Assembly (NCBI GenBank): GCA_047947185.1
Contig: CP170502.1
Coordinates: 2,418,001-2,482,000, forward strand
Direction: 5' to 3'
Source: JANQJA01 sp047947185
Lineage (GTDB): Bacteria; Pseudomonadota; Gammaproteobacteria; Pseudomonadales; Azotimanducaceae
DNA: 64,000 bases
Within the stretch, counting starts at the first letter, position 1. The number at the start of each line of letters is the position of its first letter. Below the pieces are notes generated by a model. The model worked only from the letters and a program-made list of their open reading frames with translations, was not told the origin of the DNA and made no database searches. Position numbers and translations under genes: made by a program. Shown here piece by piece: positions 1 to 8,178 of this stretch.

Positions 1-95
1 CTCAACGCATCTGACGGGGGAGATAAGGCCTGCTTGCAGGTTGGTGAGGCAGGTTGGTACATTGCCAACCCGGTTGTGCTCAACAGGCCCTCATA

Positions 96-1298
96 ATGCG
101 CCCGACTCCACTGATTCTGCTGCTTTTACTCTCCCTCGCCCACAACAGCGTCATGGCGACAACCGACTACATGACCTTCGCGGAGGGAGCAATACCGGTT
201 GAAGTTGGCGGGCAGGCAAATGTACTGAAAGCGGGTATCGAGCAGGCGCTGGTATTGATTGACGGCAACCCGGGCGGCAAAGTGATCACCCCAAAGCCAG
301 GCGGCCCGGACACAACCCTCTGGTTTGTCTACCAGTTACCTGCCCCAACCACGTTCACAAGATTTGCAGTGCCGGGCATATCGGAGACACCCAGCCCATC
401 ACAGACCTTTTTCCGCGAGGTGGAAATCAGCGGCAGCAGTACGGGACCAACAGGGCCGTTCGAGCCGCTGGCCTCAGCCTCGCTGGCTGAGCACAAGCGC
501 AAAGATGAACTGACATTTATCGTTGTGGGCAATCCAACGCCTGTTTCCTGGGTCAGGGTTACCTTAAGCGGCGGCATCAATCTGCTTACTGACAAGACAT
601 TTTTCGAGTTCAGTGAAATTATTGGCGAAGGCACCCGGGCACCCGTGCCGGTAGTGGACGCGTTTACCGGCAAGTGGAAAGGACGCGGGGTACTGCTGGA
701 ACTCAAGCAGGAAGGTACCAGCGTGAGCGGCTGTTATGATCGTGAGGGCGACCTGCAGGGTACCGTGCGTGGCAACCTGTTGCAGGCGACGGGCACCAAC
801 CGGACGTCCGGGGTACCCAGCTCTTTTGTGCTTGCTGTTGGTGAGGACGGTGGCATTACCGGCGTGCGTTCTACAAACGGTGCACCCTTCCGGCTTTATA
901 CCGGTGATACCGCTCCGGGGCTTGTTACCGAGTGCAGCAGTTCTCCTGCCAGGCCACCCGGCTGCGGCGACAATGTGCATGGTATCCAGTTCGACTTTGA
1001 CTCGGACGTTATTCGCCCGGATTCCGCGCCTGTACTCGATGCCCTCTACGCCGGCCTGAAAGATGTTGAAGGCACAAGTATCCAGATTGTTGGCCATACA
1101 TCGAGCGAGGGTGCGGAAGACTACAACCTCGAATTGTCCCGGCGTCGGGCCGCTTCTGTGGTTGCCGCACTGGTGACACGTGGTATTGATCGGGCGCGCC
1201 TCGGTGCACATGGCGCCGGAGAGGCATCGCCAATTGCTGACAACAGCAGTGAGACCGGTCGTTCGCTGAACCGGCGCGTTGAGATTCGGTGCCTGTAA
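96..1298 (+). CDS. OmpA C-terminal-domain envelope protein
   Basis: Predicted 400-residue exported protein. The start at 96 is preferred because it opens directly into a signal peptide (MRPTPLILLLLLSLAHNSVMA, AxA-like cleavage near VMA); an upstream in-frame ATG at 54 would put 14 unrelated residues before it. The middle (about residues 40-300) is not recognised. The last 110 residues are an OmpA/Pal-type peptidoglycan-binding domain: IQFDFDSDVI, then IVGHTSSEG, then LSRRRAASVVAAL and the terminal NRRVEIRC. The usual GHTD aspartate is a serine here (GHTS), which may alter peptidoglycan binding. It overlaps the next gene by 10 bases, so the two are probably co-translated. Family call is firm; the role of the N-terminal part is unknown. 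Confidence 0.85.
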   Translation: MRPTPLILLLLLSLAHNSVMATTDYMTFAEGAIPVEVGGQANVLKAGIEQALVLIDGNPGGKVITPKPGGPDTTLWFVYQLPAPTTFTRFAVPGISETPSPSQTFFREVEISGSSTGPTGPFEPLASASLAEHKRKDELTFIVVGNPTPVSWVRVTLSGGINLLTDKTFFEFSEIIGEGTRAPVPVVDAFTGKWKGRGVLLELKQEGTSVSGCYDREGDLQGTVRGNLLQATGTNRTSGVPSSFVLAVGEDGGITGVRSTNGAPFRLYTGDTAPGLVTECSSSPARPPGCGDNVHGIQFDFDSDVIRPDSAPVLDALYAGLKDVEGTSIQIVGHTSSEGAEDYNLELSRRRAASVVAALVTRGIDRARLGAHGAGEASPIADNSSETGRSLNRRVEIRCL

Positions 1299-1744
1299 CA
1301 CTGACCGCCAGGCGCTTCGCCACCTGGGTGAGCATCATGCTGCTGGTATCGGCATGCGGCAAACCGGTTGGATCAGACTGCAGGATTACCGGCAGCGGAT
1401 TTACTGCCCGTGACGAGTGCAGCACTCAGTGCCTGTCGCGCTGGCGCGTCAATTGCCCGGACGGTTCAAACCTGATGCCGCAGGTCTGCGCCGGACAGGC
1501 CACCTGCAGCCCCGGCAGTTGTCCAGAGGGGCAGGCGTGTTACACCTTTGATGATCCTTTCGAAAAACGCAGCTACTGTGTTCCCGACCAGGTCTGCGGC
1601 CCATTGGACCCGGCCGAACGACGGCAGTGGGAACAGGATGCGGCTGCCCTGGCCGCTGCCAGCCGCGAGCGCATGGCAGCGAAACGCAGCCAGCAGAAAA
1701 GCGTGACGACAGAAGTGGTCAGGCCGCCGGATCGTACAGATTGA
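1289..1744 (+). CDS. Cysteine-rich putative lipoprotein
   Basis: Up to 151 residues from a GTG at 1289 that overlaps the end of the OmpA-domain gene; in-frame GTG 1328 and ATG 1337 are alternatives. The N-terminus carries a hydrophobic stretch ending in LLVSAC, which fits a lipobox with C as the acylated residue. The mature part has about twelve cysteines in pairs (for example CSTQC, CSPGSC, CYTF) over 80 residues, suggesting a disulfide-bonded periplasmic fold, then a charged helix and tail. I recognise no named family. The overlap with the OmpA-domain gene suggests the two products work together in the envelope. It converges on and overlaps the PilZ gene by 26 bases. Confidence 0.65.
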   Translation: MPVTLTARRFATWVSIMLLVSACGKPVGSDCRITGSGFTARDECSTQCLSRWRVNCPDGSNLMPQVCAGQATCSPGSCPEGQACYTFDDPFEKRSYCVPDQVCGPLDPAERRQWEQDAAALAAASRERMAAKRSQQKSVTTEVVRPPDRTD

Positions 1745-2096
1745 TGACGTTCGACGTGGCACTCATCTGACTGAAGAGCCGAACCCACTTGGTAAAATCC
1801 GGGCTGTTGGGGTCAATCTCCAACCCCACAAATGTGCGGTCACCCTGTTTAGACCAGCGCACATCACCCTCGAGTCGATAAATCTCTTCATCCATGTCGA
1901 GCCGCAGGCCAAGATGCGTATTCACCGGCACCGACACGTTCATCGACACTTTCATACCAAACGCCGATACATCCACCGTTCTGCCTGACACATGGACATC
2001 ATTGATCTCCGGGTCATCCAGATTCGACAGGATATCCACCAGAATTTCTTCTTCTGCATCTAACCGATGAGGACGCATAGCCATTGCCTGTTTCAT
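1719..2096 (-). CDS. PilZ domain protein
   Basis: 125 residues from the ATG at 2096 (MKQAMAMRPHR); an upstream in-frame start at 2129 adds a Cys/His-rich leader that looks non-coding. A PilZ domain covers most of the protein: the arginine motif near the N-terminus (MRPHR, one residue short of the canonical RxxxR) and the DxSxxG motif in TVDVSAFGMKV, followed by beta-strand-like segments ending in TFVGLEID. PilZ proteins bind cyclic di-GMP and act on motility, adhesion or polysaccharide targets. The partner is not evident from the neighbours. The 3' end overlaps the convergent lipoprotein gene. The irregular arginine motif leaves some doubt about c-di-GMP binding. Confidence 0.75.
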   Translation of the reverse strand: MKQAMAMRPHRLDAEEEILVDILSNLDDPEINDVHVSGRTVDVSAFGMKVSMNVSVPVNTHLGLRLDMDEEIYRLEGDVRWSKQGDRTFVGLEIDPNSPDFTKWVRLFSQMSATSNVINLYDPAA

Positions 2097-2174
2097 TAAT
2101 CCACAATGACAAAAACGGCATCTGGCCAAAAATCTTTAGCAATTTTGTTTGTTCCCGCGTTTTGAACCCTCTGC

Positions 2175-2180
2175 TATACT
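2175..2180 (+). promoter_or_regulatory. -10 box of the tRNA-Leu promoter
   Basis: TATACT lies 11 bases before the tRNA and is followed by a C-rich discriminator region. A T-rich stretch at 2143-2150 could supply the -35 contact, but spacing is poor, so only the -10 element is called. Confidence 0.45.
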
Positions 2181-2191
2181 CGCCCCCGCAT

Positions 2192-2278
2192 GCCGGGGTG
2201 GCGGAACTGGTAGACGCGCCGGATTCAAAATCCGGTTCCCGCAAGGGAGTGCCGGTTCGATTCCGGCCCTCGGTACCA
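2192..2278 (+). tRNA. tRNA-Leu (anticodon CAA)
   Basis: An 87-base class II tRNA read by eye. The acceptor strand GCCGGGG pairs with CCTCGGT (with two G-U pairs, including the G1-U72 also found in E. coli leucine tRNAs). The D-arm region GCGGAACTGGTAGACGC is typical of leucine tRNAs. The anticodon stem CCGGA/TCCGG encloses loop TTCAAAA, giving anticodon CAA. A long variable arm follows (TTCCCGCAAGGGAGT), then the T-arm CCGGTTCGATTCCGG, discriminator A and an encoded CCA end. It decodes UUG. Confidence 0.95.
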
Positions 2279-2415
2279 AAAAGCTTGAGACGCAAACACA
2301 GCTCTTCGAAAAAACAGGCGTTGTTCACCACAAGCGATATCTCAAAGCAGTTGGATAGGGCAAGGTTCCGACATCGCACCAACCCGGAATAACTCTGCTT
2401 CCAGGCTGAGGAACC

Positions 2416-3135
2416 TTAATCTGCGATTTCAGTAGAGTCATCTATCAGTACCTGTCTCGGTGCGATTTCCGGATTCCAATCCAGGACGATGACATCCCAG
2501 ATCAAGCGACCCTTTCCTTCTGATTGGTCATAATAGAGCGTTGCACTTGTTCGTTGGCCGTCTTCATCAAACGAGGGGTCCATTTCCCTGATCCGCGTGT
2601 ACGCGATTTCCTTTGCCGAATCAGGGGAAAGTCTAGGCTTTAGATCAGGCTCAACGCCTTGTCGCACGGTTGTATTCGTTACACTGGTAACAAATCCTTC
2701 CTCATTGATTCTGAAAGAGAGCTCACCCAGTCTGACTGGAATCCCATTCACTTTTTGATGAAAGACGTGTTTTCGTTGAGTAGAGAAAGACTCTTGAAAA
2801 TGAAAGGTCTCTCTTTCACTAGTACCCAGGTAAGGCCTTAATGTCTGGACAAAATGACCAGCTTTTTGATCAGTGTCGATCTTGATTTGACCGAGGGGAG
2901 TACCCAGCAAGGAACCTAGATACGTTAGGTTTCCTCCGTCGCTAACCTTATAGGTAGCTCCTCTTAGTTCGGCTAAAAGCCGCTTTTGAACTTCAAGTCT
3001 GTCAGAGTCAACTTGTTCTCTGGCTTTCCTTTCATCCTCAATTCGGGTCCCGCTGTCCACACTCGTTGCGGCTTTGCAATCCGACAATACTCCCAAAAGA
3101 TTGATGGTTAACAGGAACGCAGCTGAAATTCTCAT
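2416..3135 (-). CDS. Exported FTP/PepSY-like propeptide-type protein without a peptidase
   Basis: 239 residues from the ATG at 3135 (MRISAAFLLTINLLGVLSDC), which opens a signal peptide; a start at 3216 would add 27 residues. Residues about 60-230 resemble the FTP and PepSY propeptides of thermolysin/fungalysin-type metalloproteases: TFHFQESFSTQRKHVFHQKV, NGIPVRLGELSFRIN, SVTNTTVR and a C-terminal RLIWDVIVLDW segment. In those proteases this region inhibits and chaperones the catalytic domain. No HExxH catalytic domain follows here; the gene ends shortly after, and the next gene upstream is unrelated. It may be a free-standing inhibitor or a truncated protease. The position between tRNA-Leu and a poorly coding stretch fits an acquired gene. 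Confidence 0.6.
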   Translation of the reverse strand: MRISAAFLLTINLLGVLSDCKAATSVDSGTRIEDERKAREQVDSDRLEVQKRLLAELRGATYKVSDGGNLTYLGSLLGTPLGQIKIDTDQKAGHFVQTLRPYLGTSERETFHFQESFSTQRKHVFHQKVNGIPVRLGELSFRINEEGFVTSVTNTTVRQGVEPDLKPRLSPDSAKEIAYTRIREMDPSFDEDGQRTSATLYYDQSEGKGRLIWDVIVLDWNPEIAPRQVLIDDSTEIAD

Positions 3136-3698
3136 TCCGAGCACCCCCAGGCCTCCCGAACACTGCCCCAGATTCGACCAGAGGCCCTGTTTCGTCAAGT
3201 TTAGTTTATCCGCCACAGTGTCAACGGCGGCTTAGAGCTGCCTCCCGTACTTGCTTGAATTGGTGACTGTACCGGCGGATCTGGACGACCTGGTTAATCC
3301 TCCGGAATTTGAAGATCTCAAGAGAGCTTTTTTCAAACATGGTTTGGCCCGGGAGAACCTGCATGAAGAAGTTCCGGTTCACAGACAGCCTGATTATGGC
3401 CCTTCTAAAAGTAGCCGAGTCCGATTTGACCAACGTGTCTCCAGAAACCAACGAAAACACCTTTTGCAGGGTAATCGCTGCCTGGCTTTGCCTCACCAGT
3501 CACCAACATACCAGGAGAGGCGTTAGCCCGGCCAGAAGCCGCAACAGTTGGTGCTCCAAAGATCAGGCTATTGCGCCCAACAGGACATCCCTGAAATCGT
3601 TGGTTGAAAACTGGGGTGACGATCGATCAGGCAGGAATCCCGCCCCTCTCTCGCCACCCCGACCAGGTTCCGGGCATCAGCTGGCGCAACCCGGCAGG
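3136..3698. other. 563-base stretch without a convincing gene
   Basis: Between the propeptide-like gene and the oxidoreductase gene I see only short overlapping ORFs on both strands (the longest about 91 codons at 3221-3496 minus and 3251-3526 plus), none with a recognisable motif or clear ribosome site. It may be decayed coding sequence next to the tRNA. I found no inverted repeats or transposase remnants in it. Confidence 0.5.
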
Positions 3699-4730
3699 CT
3701 ACGCTTCCTGCTCCGCCACCTTGATCATCAGCTTGCCGAAGTTTTCGCCGGTGAACAGCATGCGGAATGCCGATGGTGCGTTTTCCAGCCCCTCAACCAC
3801 GGTTTCGCGATATTTGAGTTTGCCTTCCTTGATCCAGCTGCCCAGTACGCGTGATGCCTCTTCGAACTCGTCGATCCATTCGGTCACCAGGAAAAAACGT
3901 GACTCCGGTGGATGCGGCAGCGCACTCAGCACCATTTCCGGCGTCTTCACTTCTGCCATTGAAGTTGCATTGTAAGCAGAAATAAAACCGCACACGGGAA
4001 CCCTGGCGCCCTCATTCAGCAGCGGCGCTACGGCCTCGAGTACCACGCCGCCCACGTTTTCAAAATACACATCAACACCATCCGGACAGGCAGCAGCCAA
4101 CTGCTCGGCAAAGTCCGGTGCCTTGTAGTCAATACAGGCATCAAAACCCAGTTCGTTCACCACGTAGTCGCACTTCGTTTTGCCGCCGGCCACGCCAATG
4201 ACCCGGCAGCCCTCAATCTTCGCGATCTGCCCAACAACAGAACCAACTGCACCGGACGCGGCTGACACCACCACGGTTTCACCCGGCTGTGGTTTGCCAA
4301 GGCGAAGGAGACCAAAGTAGGCCGTCTGCCCGGGCATGCCGGTGGTACCTACGGCGGTTGAGATAGGTGCATTTGCTGGGTCAACCTTGTAAAGGCGGAA
4401 ATCATCGGGTCTGGCAATGGCATAAGACTGCCAACCGTACATGCCGCTTACCAGGGTACCAACGGGATAATCACTGTTGTTGGATTCTACAACCTCACCA
4501 ACCACACCACCGGTAATCACCTCACCAATCTGCAGCGGCTTGGCATAGGATTCACGGTCACTCATTCGCCCGCGCATGTAGGGGTCAAGGGAAAGCCAGA
4601 GTACCTTCACCAGCATTTCATTGTCGCCGGGCGTAGGGGCCGGTTCTGATATCACGTCGAAGTTTTCTTCCGTCGGCATGCCGACGGGTCTCGATTTCAA
4701 CACGACTTTTACATTGGTTCTGTCTGTCAC
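3699..4730 (-). CDS. NADP-dependent medium-chain oxidoreductase (CurA/prostaglandin-reductase type)
   Basis: 343 residues from a GTG at 4730, with GGGAG seven bases upstream. The zinc-less MDR pattern is clear: LSLDPYMRGRM near residue 50, the loop TTGMPGQTAYFGL near 130, and the nucleotide-binding turn SAASGAVGSVVGQIAK near 160. ENVGG near 225 and a C-terminal MLFTGENFGKLMIKV complete the family signature. Members reduce the alpha-beta double bond of enones and 2-alkenals with NADPH in the cytosol. The gene precedes no obvious partner; the MFS gene upstream on the same strand is 43 bases away, so the two may share a transcript. Substrate cannot be inferred. Confidence 0.88.
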   Translation of the reverse strand: MTDRTNVKVVLKSRPVGMPTEENFDVISEPAPTPGDNEMLVKVLWLSLDPYMRGRMSDRESYAKPLQIGEVITGGVVGEVVESNNSDYPVGTLVSGMYGWQSYAIARPDDFRLYKVDPANAPISTAVGTTGMPGQTAYFGLLRLGKPQPGETVVVSAASGAVGSVVGQIAKIEGCRVIGVAGGKTKCDYVVNELGFDACIDYKAPDFAEQLAAACPDGVDVYFENVGGVVLEAVAPLLNEGARVPVCGFISAYNATSMAEVKTPEMVLSALPHPPESRFFLVTEWIDEFEEASRVLGSWIKEGKLKYRETVVEGLENAPSAFRMLFTGENFGKLMIKVAEQEA

Positions 4731-4773
4731 TGGTTTCTCCCGGTGTCATGAATTTGCAGCGAAGTGTAACAGT

Positions 4774-6015
4774 TCAGGAAGAGCGGAACTCCCTGATGGG
4801 GCGCCAGAAGCGCCAGATAAGCGCGGTGGCCCCAATCGAGATGACCGCACCCAGCACCATGGTGTTGCCGGCACCAATGGCACCCGCCCAGGCGCCCACC
4901 CAAATGGTGCCAACGTTGTTGGCTGTTTGTGCGGCGAGGATCATCAGGGCGAAGGCACGGCCACGCATGTGATCAGGTGTGGTTAACATGACCGTGGTCT
5001 GGCGTACAGCAACGGTCACTGCATCGGCCGCACCCAACAGGGCAATCATCAGGATACCCATCCACAGGGTGTTGGCGGTGCCAAAGCCGAGCAGGATAAA
5101 ACCGTAGGCAAACGAGGCATAGAGTACCAGCATCCCCTTGGCGCGATAGCCCACCAGGAACAGCGCCAGAAACGACCCTGCAATCGCACCAGCGGAGTTG
5201 GCAGCACCCAACATACCGGTGGCACTGGCACCACCGGCAAAAAGCCCCAGCGCCAGCACCGGAAGAATCTCCCGATAGAAAGAAGCGACCGTAATGCCGG
5301 CATCCAGCAGAAACAGTCCTGGCAAAATAGGGTGGTTGGCCACGAACCGGAAGCCACCGGCAATCTTCTTGATGGTTGAGTCGCCCGCTTCTTCCTCCTG
5401 CCCCCCGGCCACGCCTTCAGCACGAATCATCAGGGGTACCAGGCAGGACAGCAGGGCGATGGCGCCAGCAAGCAGGAACACGACACTTAACCCGGCTGTC
5501 AGGGCGACACCGGCAAAGATCAGCGGGCCAATAATGGAGGCCGCGTTCTGGGAGGCAGTATCGGTAGAGGATGCCAGCATCAGGTGGCGTTCTGGAATTA
5601 CAATGGGCACAAGCGCGGAACGCGCGGGGCTCGACAACATCTGGGAGGTGGCGGTCAGCGCAATACCCAGGTAAACAAGCGGGGCGCTGAGCAAGTCCAT
5701 CACGTTCAGTACGCCCAGCGCCAGCAACACCAGGGCGGTTATGCCGCTGGCCAGCGTCATGAGGTATTTGCGGTCGAACCGGTCGGCCAGGGTACCACCC
5801 CACAGGAGCGCGGGTATCTGCACGACCAGTTGCACAACGCCAATCAGCCCGACCAGGGCTGCTGAGCCGGTCTCATCCAACAGCCACTGGGCAGTGCCCA
5901 GGATGCGCATCCAGACAACAATGGATCCGCTGACCAGGACCACCCACAACAGGCGGTAGTCGCGATAGGTAAAGGCGTGCCAGGGGCGCGCTTTGGGTGG
6001 GTTGGGTTCGTTCAA
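4774..6015 (-). CDS. Major facilitator superfamily exporter (EntS/MFS_3-like)
   Basis: 413 residues with about twelve hydrophobic segments, from a probable TTG at 6015; no ATG occurs until residue 36, which is already inside the first membrane segment. The N-terminal FTYRDYRLLWV and the loop GGTLADRFDRKYLM between helices 2 and 3 are typical of the enterobactin-exporter-like MFS group. VRQTTVMLTTPDHMRGRAFAL in the second half matches the same group. The protein should sit in the inner membrane and export small molecules; the substrate is unknown. The palindromic repeat block begins 22 bases upstream of the start, so its promoter lies in or beyond the repeats. Confidence 0.85.
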   Translation of the reverse strand: MNEPNPPKARPWHAFTYRDYRLLWVVLVSGSIVVWMRILGTAQWLLDETGSAALVGLIGVVQLVVQIPALLWGGTLADRFDRKYLMTLASGITALVLLALGVLNVMDLLSAPLVYLGIALTATSQMLSSPARSALVPIVIPERHLMLASSTDTASQNAASIIGPLIFAGVALTAGLSVVFLLAGAIALLSCLVPLMIRAEGVAGGQEEEAGDSTIKKIAGGFRFVANHPILPGLFLLDAGITVASFYREILPVLALGLFAGGASATGMLGAANSAGAIAGSFLALFLVGYRAKGMLVLYASFAYGFILLGFGTANTLWMGILMIALLGAADAVTVAVRQTTVMLTTPDHMRGRAFALMILAAQTANNVGTIWVGAWAGAIGAGNTMVLGAVISIGATALIWRFWRPIREFRSS

Positions 6016-6037
6016 GTCGTTTTTTGTTCCTTGTAAT

Positions 6038-6894
6038 GAGGTCTCTCCACGCCGGCCCTGCGGGCCTCTGGTCGAGACGACAACAACATGTCATTTCAAC
6101 CGAAGCGGCGCAAGCCGCGTAGCGGAGAAATCTCGCTTTCTGGGGCGGCGCAAGCCGCGTAGTGGAGAAAGCACTGTCGTCTGCCGGATTCAGAGGTCTC
6201 TCCGCGCCGGCCCTTCGGGCCTCTGGTCGAGACGACAACAACATGTCATTTCGACCGAAGCGGCGCAAGCCGCGTAGTGGAGAAATCTCGCTTTCTGGGG
6301 CGGTGCAAGCCGCGTAGTGGAGAAAGCACTGTCGTCTGCCGGATTCAGAGGTCTCTCCGCGCCGGCCCTTCGGGCCTCTGGTCGAGACGACAACAACATG
6401 TCATTTCGACCGAAGCGGCGCAAGCCGCGTAGTGGAGAAATCTCGCTTTCTGGGGCGGTGCATGTCGTGTAGTGGAGAAAGCTCGCTGTCTGGGGCGGTG
6501 CATGTCGCGTAGTGGAGAAAGCACTGTCGTCTGCCGGATTCGGAGGTCTCTCCACGCCGGCCCTTCGGGCCTCTGGTCGAGACGACAACAACATGTCATT
6601 TCGACCGAAGCGGCGCAAGCCGCGTAGTGGAGAAATCTCGCTTTCTGGGGCGGTGCATGTCGTGTAGTGGAGAAAGCTCGCTGTCTGGGGCGGTGCATGT
6701 CGCGTAGTGGAGAAAGCTCGCTGTCTGGGGCGGTGCATGTCGCGTAGTGGAGAAAGCACTGTCGTCTGCCGGATTCGGAGGTCTCTCCACGCCGGCCCTG
6801 CGGGCCTCTGGTCGAGACGACAACAACATGTCATTTCAACCGAAGCGGCGCAAGCCGCGCAGTGGAGAAATCTCGCTTTCCGGAGCGGAGAAAT
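6038..6894. repeat. Tandem palindromic repeat block (155/155/195/235-bp units)
   Basis: Five repeat units begin with GAGGTCTCTCC at 6038, 6193, 6348, 6543 and 6778; the fifth is cut short against the next stop codon. Distances between starts are 155, 155, 195 and 235, so units grow in steps of 40. The added block is a 40-base sub-repeat (GCTCGCTGTCTGGGGCGGTG, then CATGTCGCGTAGTGGAGAAA). Each unit contains hairpin-forming pieces GGCCCTTCGGGCC and GCGGCGCAAGCCGC and matching TCTCCAC / GTGGAGA arms. It is a reverse-orientation relative of the 104-bp array at 13.7 kb. Long ORFs crossing it are by-products of the repeats. Confidence 0.93.
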
Positions 6895-7629
6895 CTAGTC
6901 CTTCAACTTATCCAGTACTTCGGTCTCGTAAAAGTCTGTCAGGTAGTGGGCAAACAGTGATTCGATGCGGGCCAGTTCGTCTTCCAGTGCAAAGGGCAGG
7001 ATATTGGCAAACACGTCCAGTACGGCTACCGCGTTCACCGACGAATCCAGTTCACTGGAGTGGCGAATTCGCGCGGCAATTTCCACGTTGACCTTGCGCA
7101 GGTTGGCATACAGCAGGTGCAGCCCTTTCATGTTGGTATCCGGCGTTTTGCCCTCGCGCTGCAGGAAATACTGGGCCAGCAGATACATGCCGGTCACGCG
7201 ATAAATAGTCTCTTCCTGGGTTGACAGCGGCAGGTGAAAACGCGCCATGGGTTTCAGGAACGCGGTGTGCGGGCAGCCACTGGTTGCCATCAATACGCCA
7301 AAAAGCGAACTGAGTGCCTTTTGCGACGTGGTGGCGCGAATAGTGGTTCGATCAGACGTCACCACTTCCACCTCAACGCCGTCGTAGGAATTGACCTGGT
7401 TGAACTGTTCGACAATCTCCACCATGCGGACAGCCGCAGGGCAGTGGGGATGGCTACCAACATCCAGCGGGCAGTGTGGGCACTGGTAGAACTCAAGTTG
7501 GGTCCAGGCTGGCAAGGTTGAAGGTGGTGGCGTCAGGATATCCAGCGTTTGCGGGTCCAACGCCAGGTCAATCACCTTCTCACTGCCATCCTGCAGCCTG
7601 ATGCGATATTGGATTTCTACGGGGTTCAC
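6895..7629 (-). CDS. Hypothetical protein with Cys/His cluster
   Basis: 244 residues from a GTG at 7629. I do not recognise a named family with certainty. Near residue 48 is YQCPHCPLDVGSHPHCPAA, a Cys/His-rich segment that could bind a metal, preceded by a beta-rich N-terminus (IQYRIRLQDGSEKVIDLALD). The C-terminal 150 residues look helical (TGMYLLAQYFLQREGKTPD; DVFANILPFALEDELARIE). There is no signal peptide or membrane segment, so it is probably cytoplasmic. The stop codon abuts the repeat block. The gene is likely real: it has sustained codon structure and amphipathic composition over its whole length. Confidence 0.75.
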   Translation of the reverse strand: MNPVEIQYRIRLQDGSEKVIDLALDPQTLDILTPPPSTLPAWTQLEFYQCPHCPLDVGSHPHCPAAVRMVEIVEQFNQVNSYDGVEVEVVTSDRTTIRATTSQKALSSLFGVLMATSGCPHTAFLKPMARFHLPLSTQEETIYRVTGMYLLAQYFLQREGKTPDTNMKGLHLLYANLRKVNVEIAARIRHSSELDSSVNAVAVLDVFANILPFALEDELARIESLFAHYLTDFYETEVLDKLKD

Positions 7630-7634
7630 AACAG

Positions 7635-7668
7635 TCTAATAGGCCTTTCGGTCTGAAATCCGATTAGA
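7635..7668. promoter_or_regulatory. Inverted repeat TCTAAT/ATTAGA between genes
   Basis: TCTAAT (7635-7640) and ATTAGA (7663-7668) flank a 22-base spacer just upstream of the gene starting at 7629. It could be an operator or a weak terminator of the gene ending at 7699; there is no U-tract, so I favour neither strongly. Confidence 0.25.
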
Positions 7669-7698
7669 TCACAGTTTGCCGGGCTCGCGCTTGCCCAA

Positions 7699-7998
7699 TC
7701 AGGAGAACCTGATTCGGCTCGACAGCGCTGCAACCGTGAGCCTGGTATCGACGAGGTCACCCGCCGCATCAACCCCCACAATCACGCCCTTGCCCGCTAC
7801 CGGGATCAATTTGTCGATCTGGAAGCGCCCCCGGGTGCCACGAATAAAACACTCCTCGTCAAAATAGAGCCTGTCCCCGTCAACCTCGTCCATCTCCAGG
7901 GTGTCGTAACCTACAAGTGAGGCGATTGCGTCCTGTGACGCTATATCCACTTCCTCAATCTTCTGTTCTTCCGCTGATATCAGCAGTGCGCGCATCAT
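7699..7998 (-). CDS. Small hypothetical protein
   Basis: 99 residues starting with tandem ATGs at 7998 and 7995; GGGAG lies five or eight bases upstream. The protein is acidic, lacks a signal peptide and reads as a small beta-rich cytoplasmic domain: MRALLISAEEQKIEEVDI, YFDEECFIRG and FQIDKLIPVAGKGVIVGVD. It is reminiscent of small domains that fold around a repeated strand-turn pattern (DUF3846-like), but I cannot assign it. It lies in the same direction as, and 69 bases upstream of, the Cys/His protein gene, so the two may be co-transcribed. Confidence 0.65.
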   Translation of the reverse strand: MMRALLISAEEQKIEEVDIASQDAIASLVGYDTLEMDEVDGDRLYFDEECFIRGTRGRFQIDKLIPVAGKGVIVGVDAAGDLVDTRLTVAALSSRIRFS

Positions 7999-8178
7999 TT
8001 TTCTCCCGTGTTACAGAAACTAAAGAACTGGTCATAGGGTATCGCAGCCGGCGACTGCTCACCTCCCAAAAAGCACCTGTACGAAACAATCACGGGATCA
8101 GTCTTGTCACTGGACACAACCCGGGCAGGATGTAGTAGCCTTCTGCCCGGTGACTACGATTGTCGGGGGGAGAGCAGG

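Noticed and set aside
564..1301. 245-codon minus-strand ORF opposite the OmpA-domain gene
   Set aside because: Antisense to a gene with a signal peptide and a clear domain; no ribosome site or motif.
2162..2180. TTGAAC/TATACT as a full promoter for tRNA-Leu
   Set aside because: The hexamers are only seven bases apart, too close for a sigma-70 promoter; only the -10 is retained.
6190..6834. Long minus-strand ORFs (up to 214 codons) in the 6-kb repeats and plus-strand ORFs at 15108-15833
   Set aside because: They are open only because the repeat period keeps a frame open; the peptides are repeats of the same arginine-rich phrases with no domain and no ribosome site.
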